Shown here: positions 11,801 to 21,864 of the stretch, piece by piece
Layout of the letters: every line of letters starts with the position of its first letter
Position numbering within the stretch: position 1 is the stretch's first letter
NCBI RefSeq assembly: GCF_042186555.1
Contig: NC_133335.1
Location: 172,729,919-172,793,918, forward strand
DNA length: 64,000 bases
Origin: Aquarana catesbeiana
Taxonomy: Eukaryota > Chordata > Amphibia > Anura > Ranidae
Direction of reading: 5' to 3'
The notes under the pieces: generated by a model
Told to the model about the DNA's origin: nothing
The model's input: only the letters and a program-made list of their open reading frames with translations
Database searches by the model: none
Translations under genes and position numbers: made by a program

Positions 11801-12077
11801 AGCCAAGGGAAGAGGCCGCTGCTTTGCCAGACAAAGTACCCTGGGCATGGGTGAGAGAGGATGAGGAGGATGAGGACGGCTTGGTCATCCACTCGACCAA
11901 GTCTTCCGCATGTTGCGGCTCAACACGGCCAGCTGCCGAAAAAAAGGCCAAGCGTGTCCCACGGCCATGTGTTGATGAGGATGCACCGTCTCCACGACCA
12001 TCACTAGACACAGAGCCTGCTTGCCCTCTCTTATTGGCTTGTGACTGTCTGCCTCTCCTTCTTGGCCTTCCAGACAT
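8819..12077 (-). pseudogene. hAT transposase (BED finger plus hAT dimerisation domain), broken
   Basis: The reading frame starts at an ATG at 12077 (MSGRPRRRG...) and would end at the TAA at 8819-8821. By comparison with the open copy at 44929-48174 it has three lesions: a one-base loss near 11252-11262 just before the second half of the BED finger, an eight-A run at 9946-9953 where the open copy has nine, and a TGG-to-TAG stop at 9029-9031. The last removes the C-terminal LACPASS...ERTFSAAG dimerisation motif. The zinc-ligand histidine (LTRHMLTCH) is retained here, as is a segment of about 18 residues (QLLHRRKKFA region) that the open copy lacks. The protein would act in the nucleus on the hAT termini. 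Serine-rich and acidic low-complexity tracts precede the finger. Confidence 0.9.
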
Positions 12078-12107
12078 ACTAATGGCCTTTAGCTGCACTA
12101 AGCTGGG

Positions 12108-12128
12108 ATATATATATATATATATATG
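12108..12128. repeat. (TA)n microsatellite just upstream of the hAT transposase start
   Basis: A short TA run lies about 30 bp upstream of the transposase ATG. The equivalent run in the composite hAT (48207-48260) is much longer, so this tract is length-variable within the family. Confidence 0.85.
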
Positions 12129-12359
12129 TACTGATACTGCAGCTAGCAAAATCAACTGCCTGCCTGTAGTATGAGAACACCACCAACCTTCTACAGGTAG
12201 CTTTAGCTGAACACTTTGCAGAGCTTGCAAAAAACGAACTTGTAGCTTTTTTAGCTGCCTGCGGTAGTGATAGGATCAGGAAAACACCACCAACCTTCTA
12301 CAGGTAGCTTTAGCTGAACACTGTGCAGAGCTCGCAAAAAAATAACTTGTAGTTTTAGC

Positions 12360-13585
12360 TGAACACTGTGAGCAGGACGCACAGCACTAACTTGTAGGTT
12401 TAGCTGAACACTGTGAGGTAGACGCACCGCACTAACTTGTAGTTTTAGCTGAACACTGTGAGGTGGACGCACCGCACTAACTTGTAGTTTTAGCTGAACA
12501 CTGTGAGGTGGACGCACCATACTAACTTGTAGTTTTAGCTGAACACTGTGAGCAGGACGCATCGCACTAACTTGTAGGTTTAGCTGAACACTGTGAGGTG
12601 GACGCACCCCACTAACTTGTAGGTTTAGCTGAACACTGTGAGCAGGACGCACCCCACTAACTTGTAGTTTTAGCTGAACACTGTGAGCAGGACGCATCGC
12701 ACTAACTTGTAGGTTTAGCTGAACACTGTGAGGTGGACGCACCCCACTAACTTGTAGGTTTAGCTGAACACTGTGAGCAGGACGCACCCCACTAACTTGT
12801 AGTTTTAGCTGAACACTGTGAGCAGGACGCACTGCACTAACTGTAAATAGTCTAGCTGCCTGACTGTGGTACTAATAGGATCAAAAGAACACCAGCAATT
12901 TTCTTCAGGTAGCTGTAAATACTGTAACAAGACAAGCCTGCCTGTCAGTAAGAAGATAACAGGAACGGATCTAGCTGAACACTGTGAGCAGGACGCACTG
13001 CACTAACTTGTAGCTTTAGATGAACACTGTGCAGAGGTCTCACTACACTAACTTGTAGGTTTAGCTGAACACTGTGAGCAGGACGCACAGCACTAACTTG
13101 TAGTTCTAGCTGAACACTGTGAGCAGGACGCACCGCACTACCTTCTAGGTTTAGCTGAACACTGTGAGGTGGACGTACCCCACTAACTTATAGTTTTAGC
13201 TGAACACTGTGAGCAGGACGCACTGCACTAACTGTAAATAGTCTAGCTGCCTGACTGTGGTACTAATAGGATCAAAAGAACACCAGCAATTTTCTTCAGG
13301 TAGCTGTAAATACTGTAACAAGACAAGCCTGCCTGTCAGTAAGAAGATAACAGGAACGGATCTAGCTGAACACTGTGAGCAGGACGCACCGCACTAACTT
13401 GTAGGTTTAGCTGAAAACTGTGAGGTGGACGCACCCCACTAACTTGTAGGTTTAGCTGAACACTGTGAGCAGGACGCACCCCACTAACTTGTAGTTTTAG
13501 CTGAACACTGTGAGCAGGACGCACCACACTAACTTGTAGGTTTAGCTGAACACTGTGAGCAGGACGCACCCCACTAACTTGTAGG
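12360..13585. repeat. hAT right subterminal 45-bp tandem repeats
   Basis: A 45-bp unit containing ACTAACTTGTAG, TTTAGCTGAACACTGTG and AGCAGGACGCACC or AGGTGGACGCACC repeats in tight register from about 12360, with interruptions near 12840-12960 and 13220-13370 where a longer segment (CTGTAAATAGTCTAGCTGCC and following) is itself duplicated. The array is split by the L1 and resumes at 21848-21990. Because 45 is divisible by three, it yields long minus-strand frames that are not genes. Confidence 0.95.
13569..13585. repeat. L1 target-site duplication, left copy
   Basis: CCCCACTAACTTGTAGG (13569-13585) recurs at 21848-21864, bracketing the L1. The poly-T directly after it is the L1 poly-A tail read on the minus strand. 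The site lies in a repeated 45-bp unit, so the match is partly expected, but the flanking structure agrees. Confidence 0.8.
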
Positions 13586-14249
13586 TTTTTTTTTTTATCC
13601 ATAAAGATTTTATTTAGTGTTAAAAAAGCAAGTTACAGTTCACAATTCAAATCAAATGACACAGAAATGTAATTAACAAACAGGGTATGGAAGCCTAAGA
13701 AATGCTGGGTACATCCAATATATGTTAAGATAATACAGTACTGGTAACGCAACCAGATATGCAGAATATAATAGCTATGGGGTGGAGGATCGTTATTCAT
13801 ATTTCCCCTCCCCCCCTCTCCCCCCTGAGCAGTTAAGACCAACCCCGGCCAGGAGATAGGTGATACGGTTGGCCCCAGTTCATGTCTCTGAGTGAAGTAC
13901 CCTTGCAAGCATCTGTGTAGGATTATGTAAAGACACGGTTAGGAAGACCTGCTTCCATGTAGGAAGCCGAAGTTGGGAAGAAAGAAAATGGGGTATAGGG
14001 GAAGAAGGAGAAGGGAGGGCGGAAAGGGGTAGAATCAGGAGGATAAGGCAGGAAGGGAGAGAGGGACAACAAGGGAAGAGGAACGACAAACAAGTACACA
14101 AATAAAATAATGAGAAAGAAGGGATCAAAAATGAAGGGGATAGATTGAGAAGGCGCCCCAGAGCACTCCCCCCGGAAGGCCCACTTCCCCCCACATCCCC
14201 CCCCACCGACGGGAGTCCACCGCTAGGTTTAGAGTTCACATATCTCTTT
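13586..14249 (-). other. L1 3' untranslated region and tail
   Basis: This starts at the poly-T tract and contains a polypurine-rich stretch near 13990-14150 (G/A-rich on the plus strand). No separate gene is seen. Confidence 0.7.
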
Positions 14250-17200
14250 TTATAGTACATGTTGGCGATAGCGTTCAGTAGTCACATAGTGATTCCAGCA
14301 CGCCCAGGTGAAAGAAAATGTATGTGTTCTTTCCTGTGAAATATGAATCAATTCTTCCATCTCTTTTATTTTAGAAATTCTCCTGTACCATTCTCCAATG
14401 GACGGGGTGTGCTTGGAACGCCAATGCACCGGGATACATAATCTGGCGGCATTCACCAAATGCATAGCCAGAGACTTATAGTATGTTTTTTTGGGTAAAG
14501 AGGTGTGATGTAGAAGAAATTGTGCGGGGGTGTAGTCCAGGGTATCTGTAGTGATGTGTGAAATGATTTCACTGACCTCCCTCCAGAAGGGCTGAATGCG
14601 TCCGCAGTCCCACCATATGTGGAACATTGTCCCTTCCTGCTTGCCGCATCTCCAGCATGTGTTAGGGATAGAGGGGGAGAATTTGTGCAGTCGGGATGGG
14701 GTCCTATACCACCTCGTAGCAATTTTGTAGCCATTTTCTTGGACTGCAACATTTAGTGAGCATTTGTGTGCGTATTCATAGACAGTGTCCCACCCTTCTG
14801 TAGGGAGGGGTGTTTGAAAGTCTTTGTCCCAGGCCAGCTGTGAAGATGCCGGGTGAGAGGTTAATGCAGGTGAAGATGAAAGGAGGGCGTATATTGAGGA
14901 GATTAAGTGTCTTTGTTGTGTTTTGTAGTAGCAAAGGGATTCAAAGGGAGTGAGTTGTTTGGTCCAACAAGATTGGTGTGGTTGGGACGAGAGAAAGTGG
15001 CGGATTTGTCGATACGACCAAAAGGGAAAAGAAGCAATCTTGGACGTGTTAACTAGTCTTTCATATGGGAGAGGGGATCCCTCTGAGAAAAAGTGGAGAG
15101 TTAAGACGTCATCATGTGGCCATTCGCGTATCAAATAGGAGCAGGAGTCACCAGGGGGAAAGTCTGGATTTTCTCTCAAGGAAGTTAGGGGACCAGGTAC
15201 CGAGGCAGCTAACCCCAATTTCATTGCTCCTCTAAAGGCCAGCAGGGAGGGGTAAATCAGGGGGTGTGATATTATCTTCTGTGACCAGGGTTTGTAAGAC
15301 AGCCAGGGAAGTAAGTGTAGAGGCCCTGGTATCAGTGAATTTTCCAGGACTACCCAGATCTTTTTGATATTGTGGATGTTACTGTGAATGTTCCAGTCTA
15401 CTATCCTAGTGAGGTGACACGCCAGGTAATATCTATATAAGTCTGGTAGGCCAATACCCCCGTTCTTTTTCTGCGTCGTTAGGCGGGAATATTTTATGCG
15501 GGGTGGAGAGTTTTTCCATATAAAGGTGGAACATGCTTTGCGATAAGCTGCGAAGAAGGCCGGGGGAAGGTGGATAGGGATGGTTTGCATAAGATAAAGT
15601 AATCTTGGCAAAATGATCATTTTAATTAATGCCGAACGGCCAAACCAGGAGACGTTCAAGCCCATCCACTCCTTAAAATGATTTTGAATTTTGCTGAGGG
15701 CTATGTGGAAATTAGACATATAGAGGTCTGACATCCGCGCGGTAATTTTGATTCCCAAGTAAGTGATCGCCCCCTCTTCCCATCGAAAAGGAAAGGCATC
15801 TCGACAGTGGATTACCTCCTGGGCGGGAAGAGTTACATTCAAGGCATTAGATTTTGAGTGATTGATCTTGAGATTTGATAAAGTGCCAAAAAGTTCAAGA
15901 TCTTTTAGTAGGTTGGGTAGTGAGATGCGGGGCGAGCTCAGGGACAGAAGAATATCGTCTGCGAAGGCTGCGACCTTAAATTCCCTTCTACCGACAGTCA
16001 GACCTCCAATGTCAGGGTTGGATCTTATTTTATTGAGGAGGGGCTCCAGCGTCAAAATATAAATTAGGGGGGATAAGGGGCAACCCTGGCGTGTCCCATT
16101 GCTGATGGGGAAGGCGTTTGACAGGTGGCCATTAACCCTTACTTTGGCAGAAGGATTAGAATACAGGGCTAGTACATGTGAGAGCATGCGGGGCGCCAGG
16201 CCAACAGCAACCAGCACCTCCCGCATATAATCCCAGGCCACCCTGTCAAACGCCTTCTCGGCATCGAGGGAGAGGAAGAACCCTTGTGACTTAGAAGATG
16301 TGAGCCAATGGTGGAGATTCAGGGTACGGATAGTGTTGTCCCTGGCTTCCCTTCCAGGGACAAATCCTACCTGATCTGGAGAAATGAGTTCAGGGATCAA
16401 AGGGAGCAATCTGTTGGCCAAGATTTTTGCGTATATTTTGATATCTACATTTAGTAGCGATATGGGCCTGTAGTTTGAGACTTGGGTGGGATCCTTACCT
16501 TCTTTAGGGATTACCGCTACGTGAGCCATAAGCATTCCTTCTGGTACAATCTGGGGGTCTGAAAAAGCATTAAAGGTGGAGAGAAATTTCGGGGCAAGGG
16601 AGTCTAGGAATGTCTTGTAGTACTGGAGAGAGAAGCCGTCTGGGCCTGGGCTCTTGCCAGTTTTCATCTGTTTAATTGCCAGCTCTAGTTCCCCTTTCGT
16701 AAGAGGTAATTCCATGTCCTGAGATTGTTGGGTGGAAATTTGTTTTGGAGAATGTTGCGAGAGAAACTCTCTAATGCGGTCGACTTGTGCGGCTGACGTG
16801 GGTGTTCCGGGGTGATTCTGGTGTAAGTTATAAAGTCTGGCATAAAAATTCTCAAATTCTTTCGCTATATCGTCGTTCCTGGGTAAGAGTAGTCCCTGAG
16901 CATTTCGCACGTGATGAACCGTTGATGAGGTTCTAGAGGCTTGAATCGTGCGGGCCAAAAGACGCCCGCATTTGTTTCCATGCTCATAGAAAACTCTTTG
17001 GCCAAGAACGTAGCGTTTCCTATTTTGTTTACCTAATTCTTCCAAAAGAAGTGATCGGGCATGTAGTAATTCTTGTAAGGTGGATTGAGCGTGCGACTGT
17101 TTGTGGGCCGTTTCTAACTTTTTGATCTTCATGATCAAAGAAGTTATGTTTTCTTGGTGTAACCGTTTGGCTTTCCCTGCGAGTGTAATAAGCTCGCCAC

Positions 17201-18131
17201 GTAATACACACTTATGTGCTTCCCAGAGGGACACAGTAGAGACATCTGGGGTAGTGTTTTCCTTGAAATAAAGGTCTATACAGGTTTTTAAGTGTTCTAC
17301 CGTCATTGGGTCATTGAGTAAAGAGGGGTTCAGTCTCCATGTTTTTGTTCTTGCGCTAGATTCAGGGTAGGAAAGGGTGATTGTGATAGGATGATGATCG
17401 GATAGGAACATTGGTTCTATGGTTGTTTGTTGGAGTAGGGCTAGGTCCTTTTGAGAGAGAAAGAAATAATCAATTCTCGAATATTTGCTGTGGGGCGCCG
17501 AGTAAAAAGTGTAGTCCCTCACAGAAGGGTACATGGTACGCCAAGCGTCATGGAGTGTAAGGTTTTGGAGTTGCATTTTGATATGCCGAAGGGCTCGATA
17601 TGGTAGGGTAGAGGCTCCCGACAAAGAGTCCAGGATAGGGTTCAGCAGGGCGTTAAAATCACCTCCCAGCAGAACCAAACCTGACTGAAAAGTCGAAAGT
17701 AGGTCGCAAATTTTTCTGAAGAAGGAAACATGATGTTCATTGGGGCAGTAGATGTTAGCTAATGTAATTGGGTTCGAGGCATATGTACCTTTGATAAAAA
17801 TGTACCTGCCTTCTGGGTCGATAAGTGAGTCAGTCTGGTGGAAGTTGGCATGTCTGGAGATTAAGATCGAAACCCCCTTTGTTTTTGCTACTGGGTTAGT
17901 GGAGTGCAGTGCTGTTCGATAGATATGGTTAGATAGTTTAGGCACCGCATCAGAGCGGAAATGTGTTTCTTGAAGGAAAATGAATTGCGCTTTGTGTTTG
18001 GTCAGTGAGTTCAGAATCTGAGATCTTTTTTCTGGGAGATTAAGGCCCTTAACATTCAATGATACACACTTCATCGTAAGGGATGAAGTGGGCGCCATGG
18101 TCTTTTCCATAAAAGTGATTAGGAAGAGCAA
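14250..18131 (-). CDS. L1 ORF2: endonuclease and reverse transcriptase, open
   Basis: A single open frame of 1293 codons. The APE-type endonuclease is N-terminal: SLNVKG (N26), LQETH (E55), GGDFN near 156-160, SRIDYF near 215-220 and SDHHPI near 245. The reverse transcriptase follows: PGPDGF near 495, NYRPISLLNVDIKIYAKILA, SPDQVGFVPGR, SLDAEKAFDRV, GTRQGCPLSP and the catalytic FADD near 724-727. A C-terminal cysteine/histidine motif, CWRCGKQEG...HIWWDC, lies near 1156-1175. The enzyme nicks target DNA and copies its own RNA in the nucleus. M1, M8, M12 and M20 are all possible starts; M20 sits closest to the conserved N26. No stop or frameshift was found, so the protein could be functional. 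Confidence 0.93.
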   Translation of the reverse strand: MLFLITFMEKTMAPTSSLTMKCVSLNVKGLNLPEKRSQILNSLTKHKAQFIFLQETHFRSDAVPKLSNHIYRTALHSTNPVAKTKGVSILISRHANFHQTDSLIDPEGRYIFIKGTYASNPITLANIYCPNEHHVSFFRKICDLLSTFQSGLVLLGGDFNALLNPILDSLSGASTLPYRALRHIKMQLQNLTLHDAWRTMYPSVRDYTFYSAPHSKYSRIDYFFLSQKDLALLQQTTIEPMFLSDHHPITITLSYPESSARTKTWRLNPSLLNDPMTVEHLKTCIDLYFKENTTPDVSTVSLWEAHKCVLRGELITLAGKAKRLHQENITSLIMKIKKLETAHKQSHAQSTLQELLHARSLLLEELGKQNRKRYVLGQRVFYEHGNKCGRLLARTIQASRTSSTVHHVRNAQGLLLPRNDDIAKEFENFYARLYNLHQNHPGTPTSAAQVDRIREFLSQHSPKQISTQQSQDMELPLTKGELELAIKQMKTGKSPGPDGFSLQYYKTFLDSLAPKFLSTFNAFSDPQIVPEGMLMAHVAVIPKEGKDPTQVSNYRPISLLNVDIKIYAKILANRLLPLIPELISPDQVGFVPGREARDNTIRTLNLHHWLTSSKSQGFFLSLDAEKAFDRVAWDYMREVLVAVGLAPRMLSHVLALYSNPSAKVRVNGHLSNAFPISNGTRQGCPLSPLIYILTLEPLLNKIRSNPDIGGLTVGRREFKVAAFADDILLSLSSPRISLPNLLKDLELFGTLSNLKINHSKSNALNVTLPAQEVIHCRDAFPFRWEEGAITYLGIKITARMSDLYMSNFHIALSKIQNHFKEWMGLNVSWFGRSALIKMIILPRLLYLMQTIPIHLPPAFFAAYRKACSTFIWKNSPPRIKYSRLTTQKKNGGIGLPDLYRYYLACHLTRIVDWNIHSNIHNIKKIWVVLENSLIPGPLHLLPWLSYKPWSQKIISHPLIYPSLLAFRGAMKLGLAASVPGPLTSLRENPDFPPGDSCSYLIREWPHDDVLTLHFFSEGSPLPYERLVNTSKIASFPFWSYRQIRHFLSSQPHQSCWTKQLTPFESLCYYKTQQRHLISSIYALLSSSPALTSHPASSQLAWDKDFQTPLPTEGWDTVYEYAHKCSLNVAVQENGYKIATRWYRTPSRLHKFSPSIPNTCWRCGKQEGTMFHIWWDCGRIQPFWREVSEIISHITTDTLDYTPAQFLLHHTSLPKKTYYKSLAMHLVNAARLCIPVHWRSKHTPSIGEWYRRISKIKEMEELIHISQERTHTFSFTWACWNHYVTTERYRQHVL

Positions 18132-19461
18132 GTTAATAGTAAGCCCTCAGGGAATCAGTGTGGGTGGAACTCGGTCAGCCGGGGGGGGCGGGGGATTACC
18201 CAGAGTAGGGGGGAGCGGACCCCCTTCCACAATAGGGGTAAGCACGGAGAGGAAACACCAAGCAGTTGAGGCACAGGAAAGTGGAAGATACAAAGAGAGA
18301 AGAGAAAAAAAAAAAAAAAAAAAAGAAAAAAGGGAAAATACACAAAAAACAAAAAACAGAAAAACAGAAAAAGGAAAAAAGCAGAGGAGAGAGGAGGAAA
18401 GACTAGGGAGGAACGGTAGGGGACAACAAGCAAAAGGGGTAGGGTATGGGAGATACGGGATTTAGTGATTTACCAGAGGTAGAAATAGATTTACTATTCC
18501 ACCTATAGATGGGGAAGCTGGTAGGTCAGCGGGAATCCAATGGAAACCGCTGTGTGGGAGCGTAGGTACGAACGGAAAAACCCACAGGTGGTTCCACAAA
18601 CTGGGGACCATGGGAAAGGGATCGTGTATGAAGTGTATGCTAATGGCCTTGGGGAGCCATAACAGTTTTGCAATTTGAGCGTATCAACCAGAAACATTAA
18701 CTTAACAAGTAAAAAGTTAGCATATAGTTAACCTATAGTATGAAACATATAACCTGAAACAGTATGTACGGCTGTCGAGGCCAAGGGCTGACCTCTCCTA
18801 TATCTGAGCAACGTTTAACGCCTTCAAGAGCCTCTGGAGAAAGAAAAACAATGTCTACTTGACCTAAAATCTATTGAAACTCGAGGACTCCTTATCTGAT
18901 TGGGTGGAGCTTGCCCCCATAAGTCACCATGCCGAAAAAAAAAAAAAAAAAAAAGGGGGGGAGGAGGGGGGGGTTGGGAACATTAAGATAAATGCTCAAT
19001 ATAGATATATATATATATATGCTCGATGTAGTTCTGCAGGTTGGCTCCCAAAAAAAAAAAAAAAAAAAAAGGGAAAAGAAAAAAATATTCATTAAATGTT
19101 AAATGTTAAATATTTATTGTTATTTATTATTGCTACTATCGAAAGCGATCTAGCAGCAAGGGGGTTGCGTATGTAGTCCCCGAGAGTCTGGAGTGCTTAA
19201 AAGGGTCTAAAAGGAAAAGACCCCTAGTTGGTCCTGAGACGGGACCGGTCTAAGTAGGCACACAAAGGAAAGAAGGGTAGTCGCAGAGACTCGGAGTACT
19301 TCACGCGTCAATCGCTAATGTGGGTGTATGGTGTACCCTCTGGCAGCCGTTTGCAAACATTTAGAACATAAAATATAGAATGTGGGTTACAGCCTGGGGA
19401 TACATTAGGGGTGTATGGGATCCCATGCATATTCTCCCCTCACGAAGCCAATACTAGTAAA

Positions 19462-19493
<32 letters not shown>

Positions 19494-20455
19494 GGGGGTT
19501 TTTATGCAAATCAGGATCAAATTTTTTAGGGGGACAGTTTTTGCCTCACACCACAGGGGATTCCCTGTGGTGTTTAGAAATCCAGGTGGAATAGACTAAG
19601 TATGGGGCCATGGTACTGTGGGTGATTCAACCAGAAAGGGTCAGGGATTCAGTCCCAGCCCTCCTCCCCCCTAATTCAGACTGATTAAGTGCCCCGGAGA
19701 GTATGCATGTAATTCCGTGGATAAGACTTTGTGCATGGGGGGGTTACAAACATTGCATATAGGGAGGCATCATCACGTAACTTCATAGCTGTATGCATTT
19801 CCTCCCATTCTACCCAATGCTGGTTATCCCAGGACAGGCAGCTTAAATTAAGTCCAAGGACCTTAACTTAACATAAGGTGGAATTGAGAGTCACTTGGGT
19901 GTGGATGGGTGATGGTTAAGCCAACTGGAGGCATATTGGAGATCACAAGGTATGGACCTAGCGTATTGGAGAGGGGAGGTCCACGTTCTTGCATTCGGAG
20001 GTACGGTATGTCCGGTAATGCAGCAGCAAGAAGTCAAGCCAACAAGCCTCCTGCCCACGCTCCAGGGTGAAGTGTAAGGATCTAAGTGAGCCAATGAGAG
20101 TCACTGTGGTGGTCTAGGTACGGTCCCCTTAGGATCTGTTGCACAGGGAGTAGGAAGGGGGAATGGCAAAGGACAAGGCCCAGCAGGGCGTAGGGACTAG
20201 ACGGTCATGTACACACAGTTCCCCTTATCTTACCTTCCCAGTAAGGTTGTCCTGTGTGGGGGTATACCTGATCTTGCCTGCATAAGCCGCTTGTCCCATG
20301 GCCAAAGTTGAGGCCAGGAGGTTGGTGGACAGGAGGAATTGCGTGCCTGTGAGTCATTCACATCATCTGGTGAGGATTTTTGATGGCAGGTCAGGCGTGT
20401 CATCTATACTGTAACAAAAATAAAGATAAACACAGGGAGAGGGGAAGAGAAGAAG

Positions 20456-20488
<33 letters not shown>

Positions 20489-20606
20489 AAGGGGGGTAAA
20501 AAACCCATAAAAAAAAAAAAAAAAAAAAACACAGGCGTGAGAACAGATGGCAAGGGGCAGTCACATGGCGTAGGCGAATCAAATTTTGCTGAAAAAGTGT
20601 TGCTTG
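18132..20606 (-). other. Unusually long ORF1-ORF2 spacer of the L1
   Basis: 2475 bp without a recognisable gene. On the plus strand it carries repeated A-runs followed by G-runs (near 18305-18324, 18934-18965, 19051-19075, 19460-19498, 20457-20495 and 20510-20530) and a short TA run near 19005-19020. In the L1 sense these are C-then-T tracts. It could be an intrinsic spacer of this family, a nested insertion without clear ends, or a displaced internal promoter. I see no terminal repeats inside it. Confidence 0.6.
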
Positions 20607-21746
20607 TTAGGCTTCCATGCGGTCTCTTCTAGCTGGAGGTGAAGACGGAGATCCAGGGTTTTGTTGGTATATATCTCGTCGTGAAGATCGGTTGTTAGGA
20701 GAGGAAGGCCCGTCTCGATGTCTTCTCGATCTTTGTCGCTGTGCTTTCGGCGACGGGTTAAGAGAGACAGGAAGCCACGGTTCCGTCGGATAGTAGAAAG
20801 AATACCATTCTGGAAGATCTATGCGGGGGAGATCGAGCTGGTCACAGAAAGCCTGTAGGTCTTCTGGGGTGCGGAGCAGGGCCGAGCGCCCCCTTGCGGC
20901 TGCAGATAACCCGAAGGGGAATTTCCAGCGATATTGTATGTTCCGAGACCGCAGAGCTTCCAGCAGGGGGCGCAATGCCCTTCTATTCTGTAAGGTTATC
21001 TGCGATAAGTCCTGAAATAGTTTAATCTCGGTGCCATTATGAATGATCCGGCCTTTTTCCCTCGCCTTCCTAAGGATTTCCTCCTTCAGGGGGAAATTCA
21101 CTATACAACAAATTACATCTCTGGGTGGCTCATTATCTCGGGGCTGAGGGCGCAATGCTCTATGTATTCTTTCCATCTCTATTGGAGAATCAGCCGGTCG
21201 GTCTATTAGTTCATTAAAGATGTTACTTACAGTTTGCTGTAGAAGGCCAGGGTCATTATTTTCAGGCACGCCACGCACCCTGATATTGTGTCTGCGTTCG
21301 CGGTTGTCTAAATCTTCGATATGTCTGTGAAGATCTAGAAGGTGTGTAAGCTGTGCATCGTAAGTTCCCTGAACTTGGCGAATGGCTGCAGCATGATGTT
21401 GAGTGGTTTCTTCTACATCGCTGATGCGCCGAGTCACTGTTTGGAAGTCTGAGCGGAGGTCAGCAATGGCTCCCATCACTGTGTTCTTGATGTCAGCTGC
21501 AAACTTCTCCAGGTCCAGCAGGCTGGGCGGCTGGGTCTGCAGGAGGGGGGGTGTCCCCGTCCCTGTCATCTGAGAAGCGGATGCTCTTTCAGGGGAGTCC
21601 GGTGCTTGGGCCTGCAAGGGCGCCTGTGGGGCCGCGTGCGTCGACTGGCGCTGAGTCCGGAATATCTCTGGTATATTGCGGCTCAGCTGTGTCCCGGTCT
21701 CGGCGGGTGTGCGGGAGGTGGAGGAGCTCCTGGTTGCTCTATTCAT
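20607..21746 (-). CDS. L1 ORF1: RNA-binding nucleic-acid chaperone, open
   Basis: A 379-codon open frame. The N-terminus is serine- and glutamine-rich. A predicted coiled coil (FAADIKNTVMGAIADLRSDF onward to the DLHRHIEDLDNRERR stretch) covers roughly residues 85-150. The RNA-recognition-type domain begins with HNIRVRGVPEN near 152, and a C-terminal domain contains REEIL/LRKAREKG-like and NRRALRPLLEALR segments up to about 290. The tail is arginine/serine-rich. This layout is that of L1 ORF1 (the transposase_22 fold), which trimerises and coats the L1 RNA. No break was found. It lies upstream of ORF2 in the same orientation, but unusually far away. Confidence 0.9.
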   Translation of the reverse strand: MNRATRSSSTSRTPAETGTQLSRNIPEIFRTQRQSTHAAPQAPLQAQAPDSPERASASQMTGTGTPPLLQTQPPSLLDLEKFAADIKNTVMGAIADLRSDFQTVTRRISDVEETTQHHAAAIRQVQGTYDAQLTHLLDLHRHIEDLDNRERRHNIRVRGVPENNDPGLLQQTVSNIFNELIDRPADSPIEMERIHRALRPQPRDNEPPRDVICCIVNFPLKEEILRKAREKGRIIHNGTEIKLFQDLSQITLQNRRALRPLLEALRSRNIQYRWKFPFGLSAAARGRSALLRTPEDLQAFCDQLDLPRIDLPEWYSFYYPTEPWLPVSLNPSPKAQRQRSRRHRDGPSSPNNRSSRRDIYQQNPGSPSSPPARRDRMEA

Positions 21747-21864
21747 GGCGTTTTTAGTGCTGAATTCTCCCCAAGTATCAAGCCACAGTCCCCAGTCTAC
21801 AGGAGCTCAGGTCTCAAGCAGCCATCTAGGTCTCCGTCCAGGCCACGCCCCACTAACTTGTAGG

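Larger units (their letters stand above)
13586..21847 (-). mobile_element. Full-length L1 retrotransposon, 8.3 kb
   Basis: A minus-strand L1 with the poly-T of its tail at 13586, a 3' UTR to 14249, ORF2 (14250-18131), a 2475-bp spacer, ORF1 (20607-21746) and about 100 bp of 5' leader. A 17-bp target duplication flanks it. Both ORFs are uninterrupted, which suggests a recent insertion. The element landed in the 45-bp repeat array of hAT element 1 and is therefore younger than that hAT. The very short 5' leader and very long ORF1-ORF2 spacer are unusual for L1. Confidence 0.92.

Noticed and set aside
12251..13602. Long minus-strand frames with repeated HSVQLNLQVS
   Set aside because: They read through the 45-bp hAT subterminal repeat; the periodicity is divisible by three and the same frames occur in every copy (also 34473-34907 and 49112-49639).
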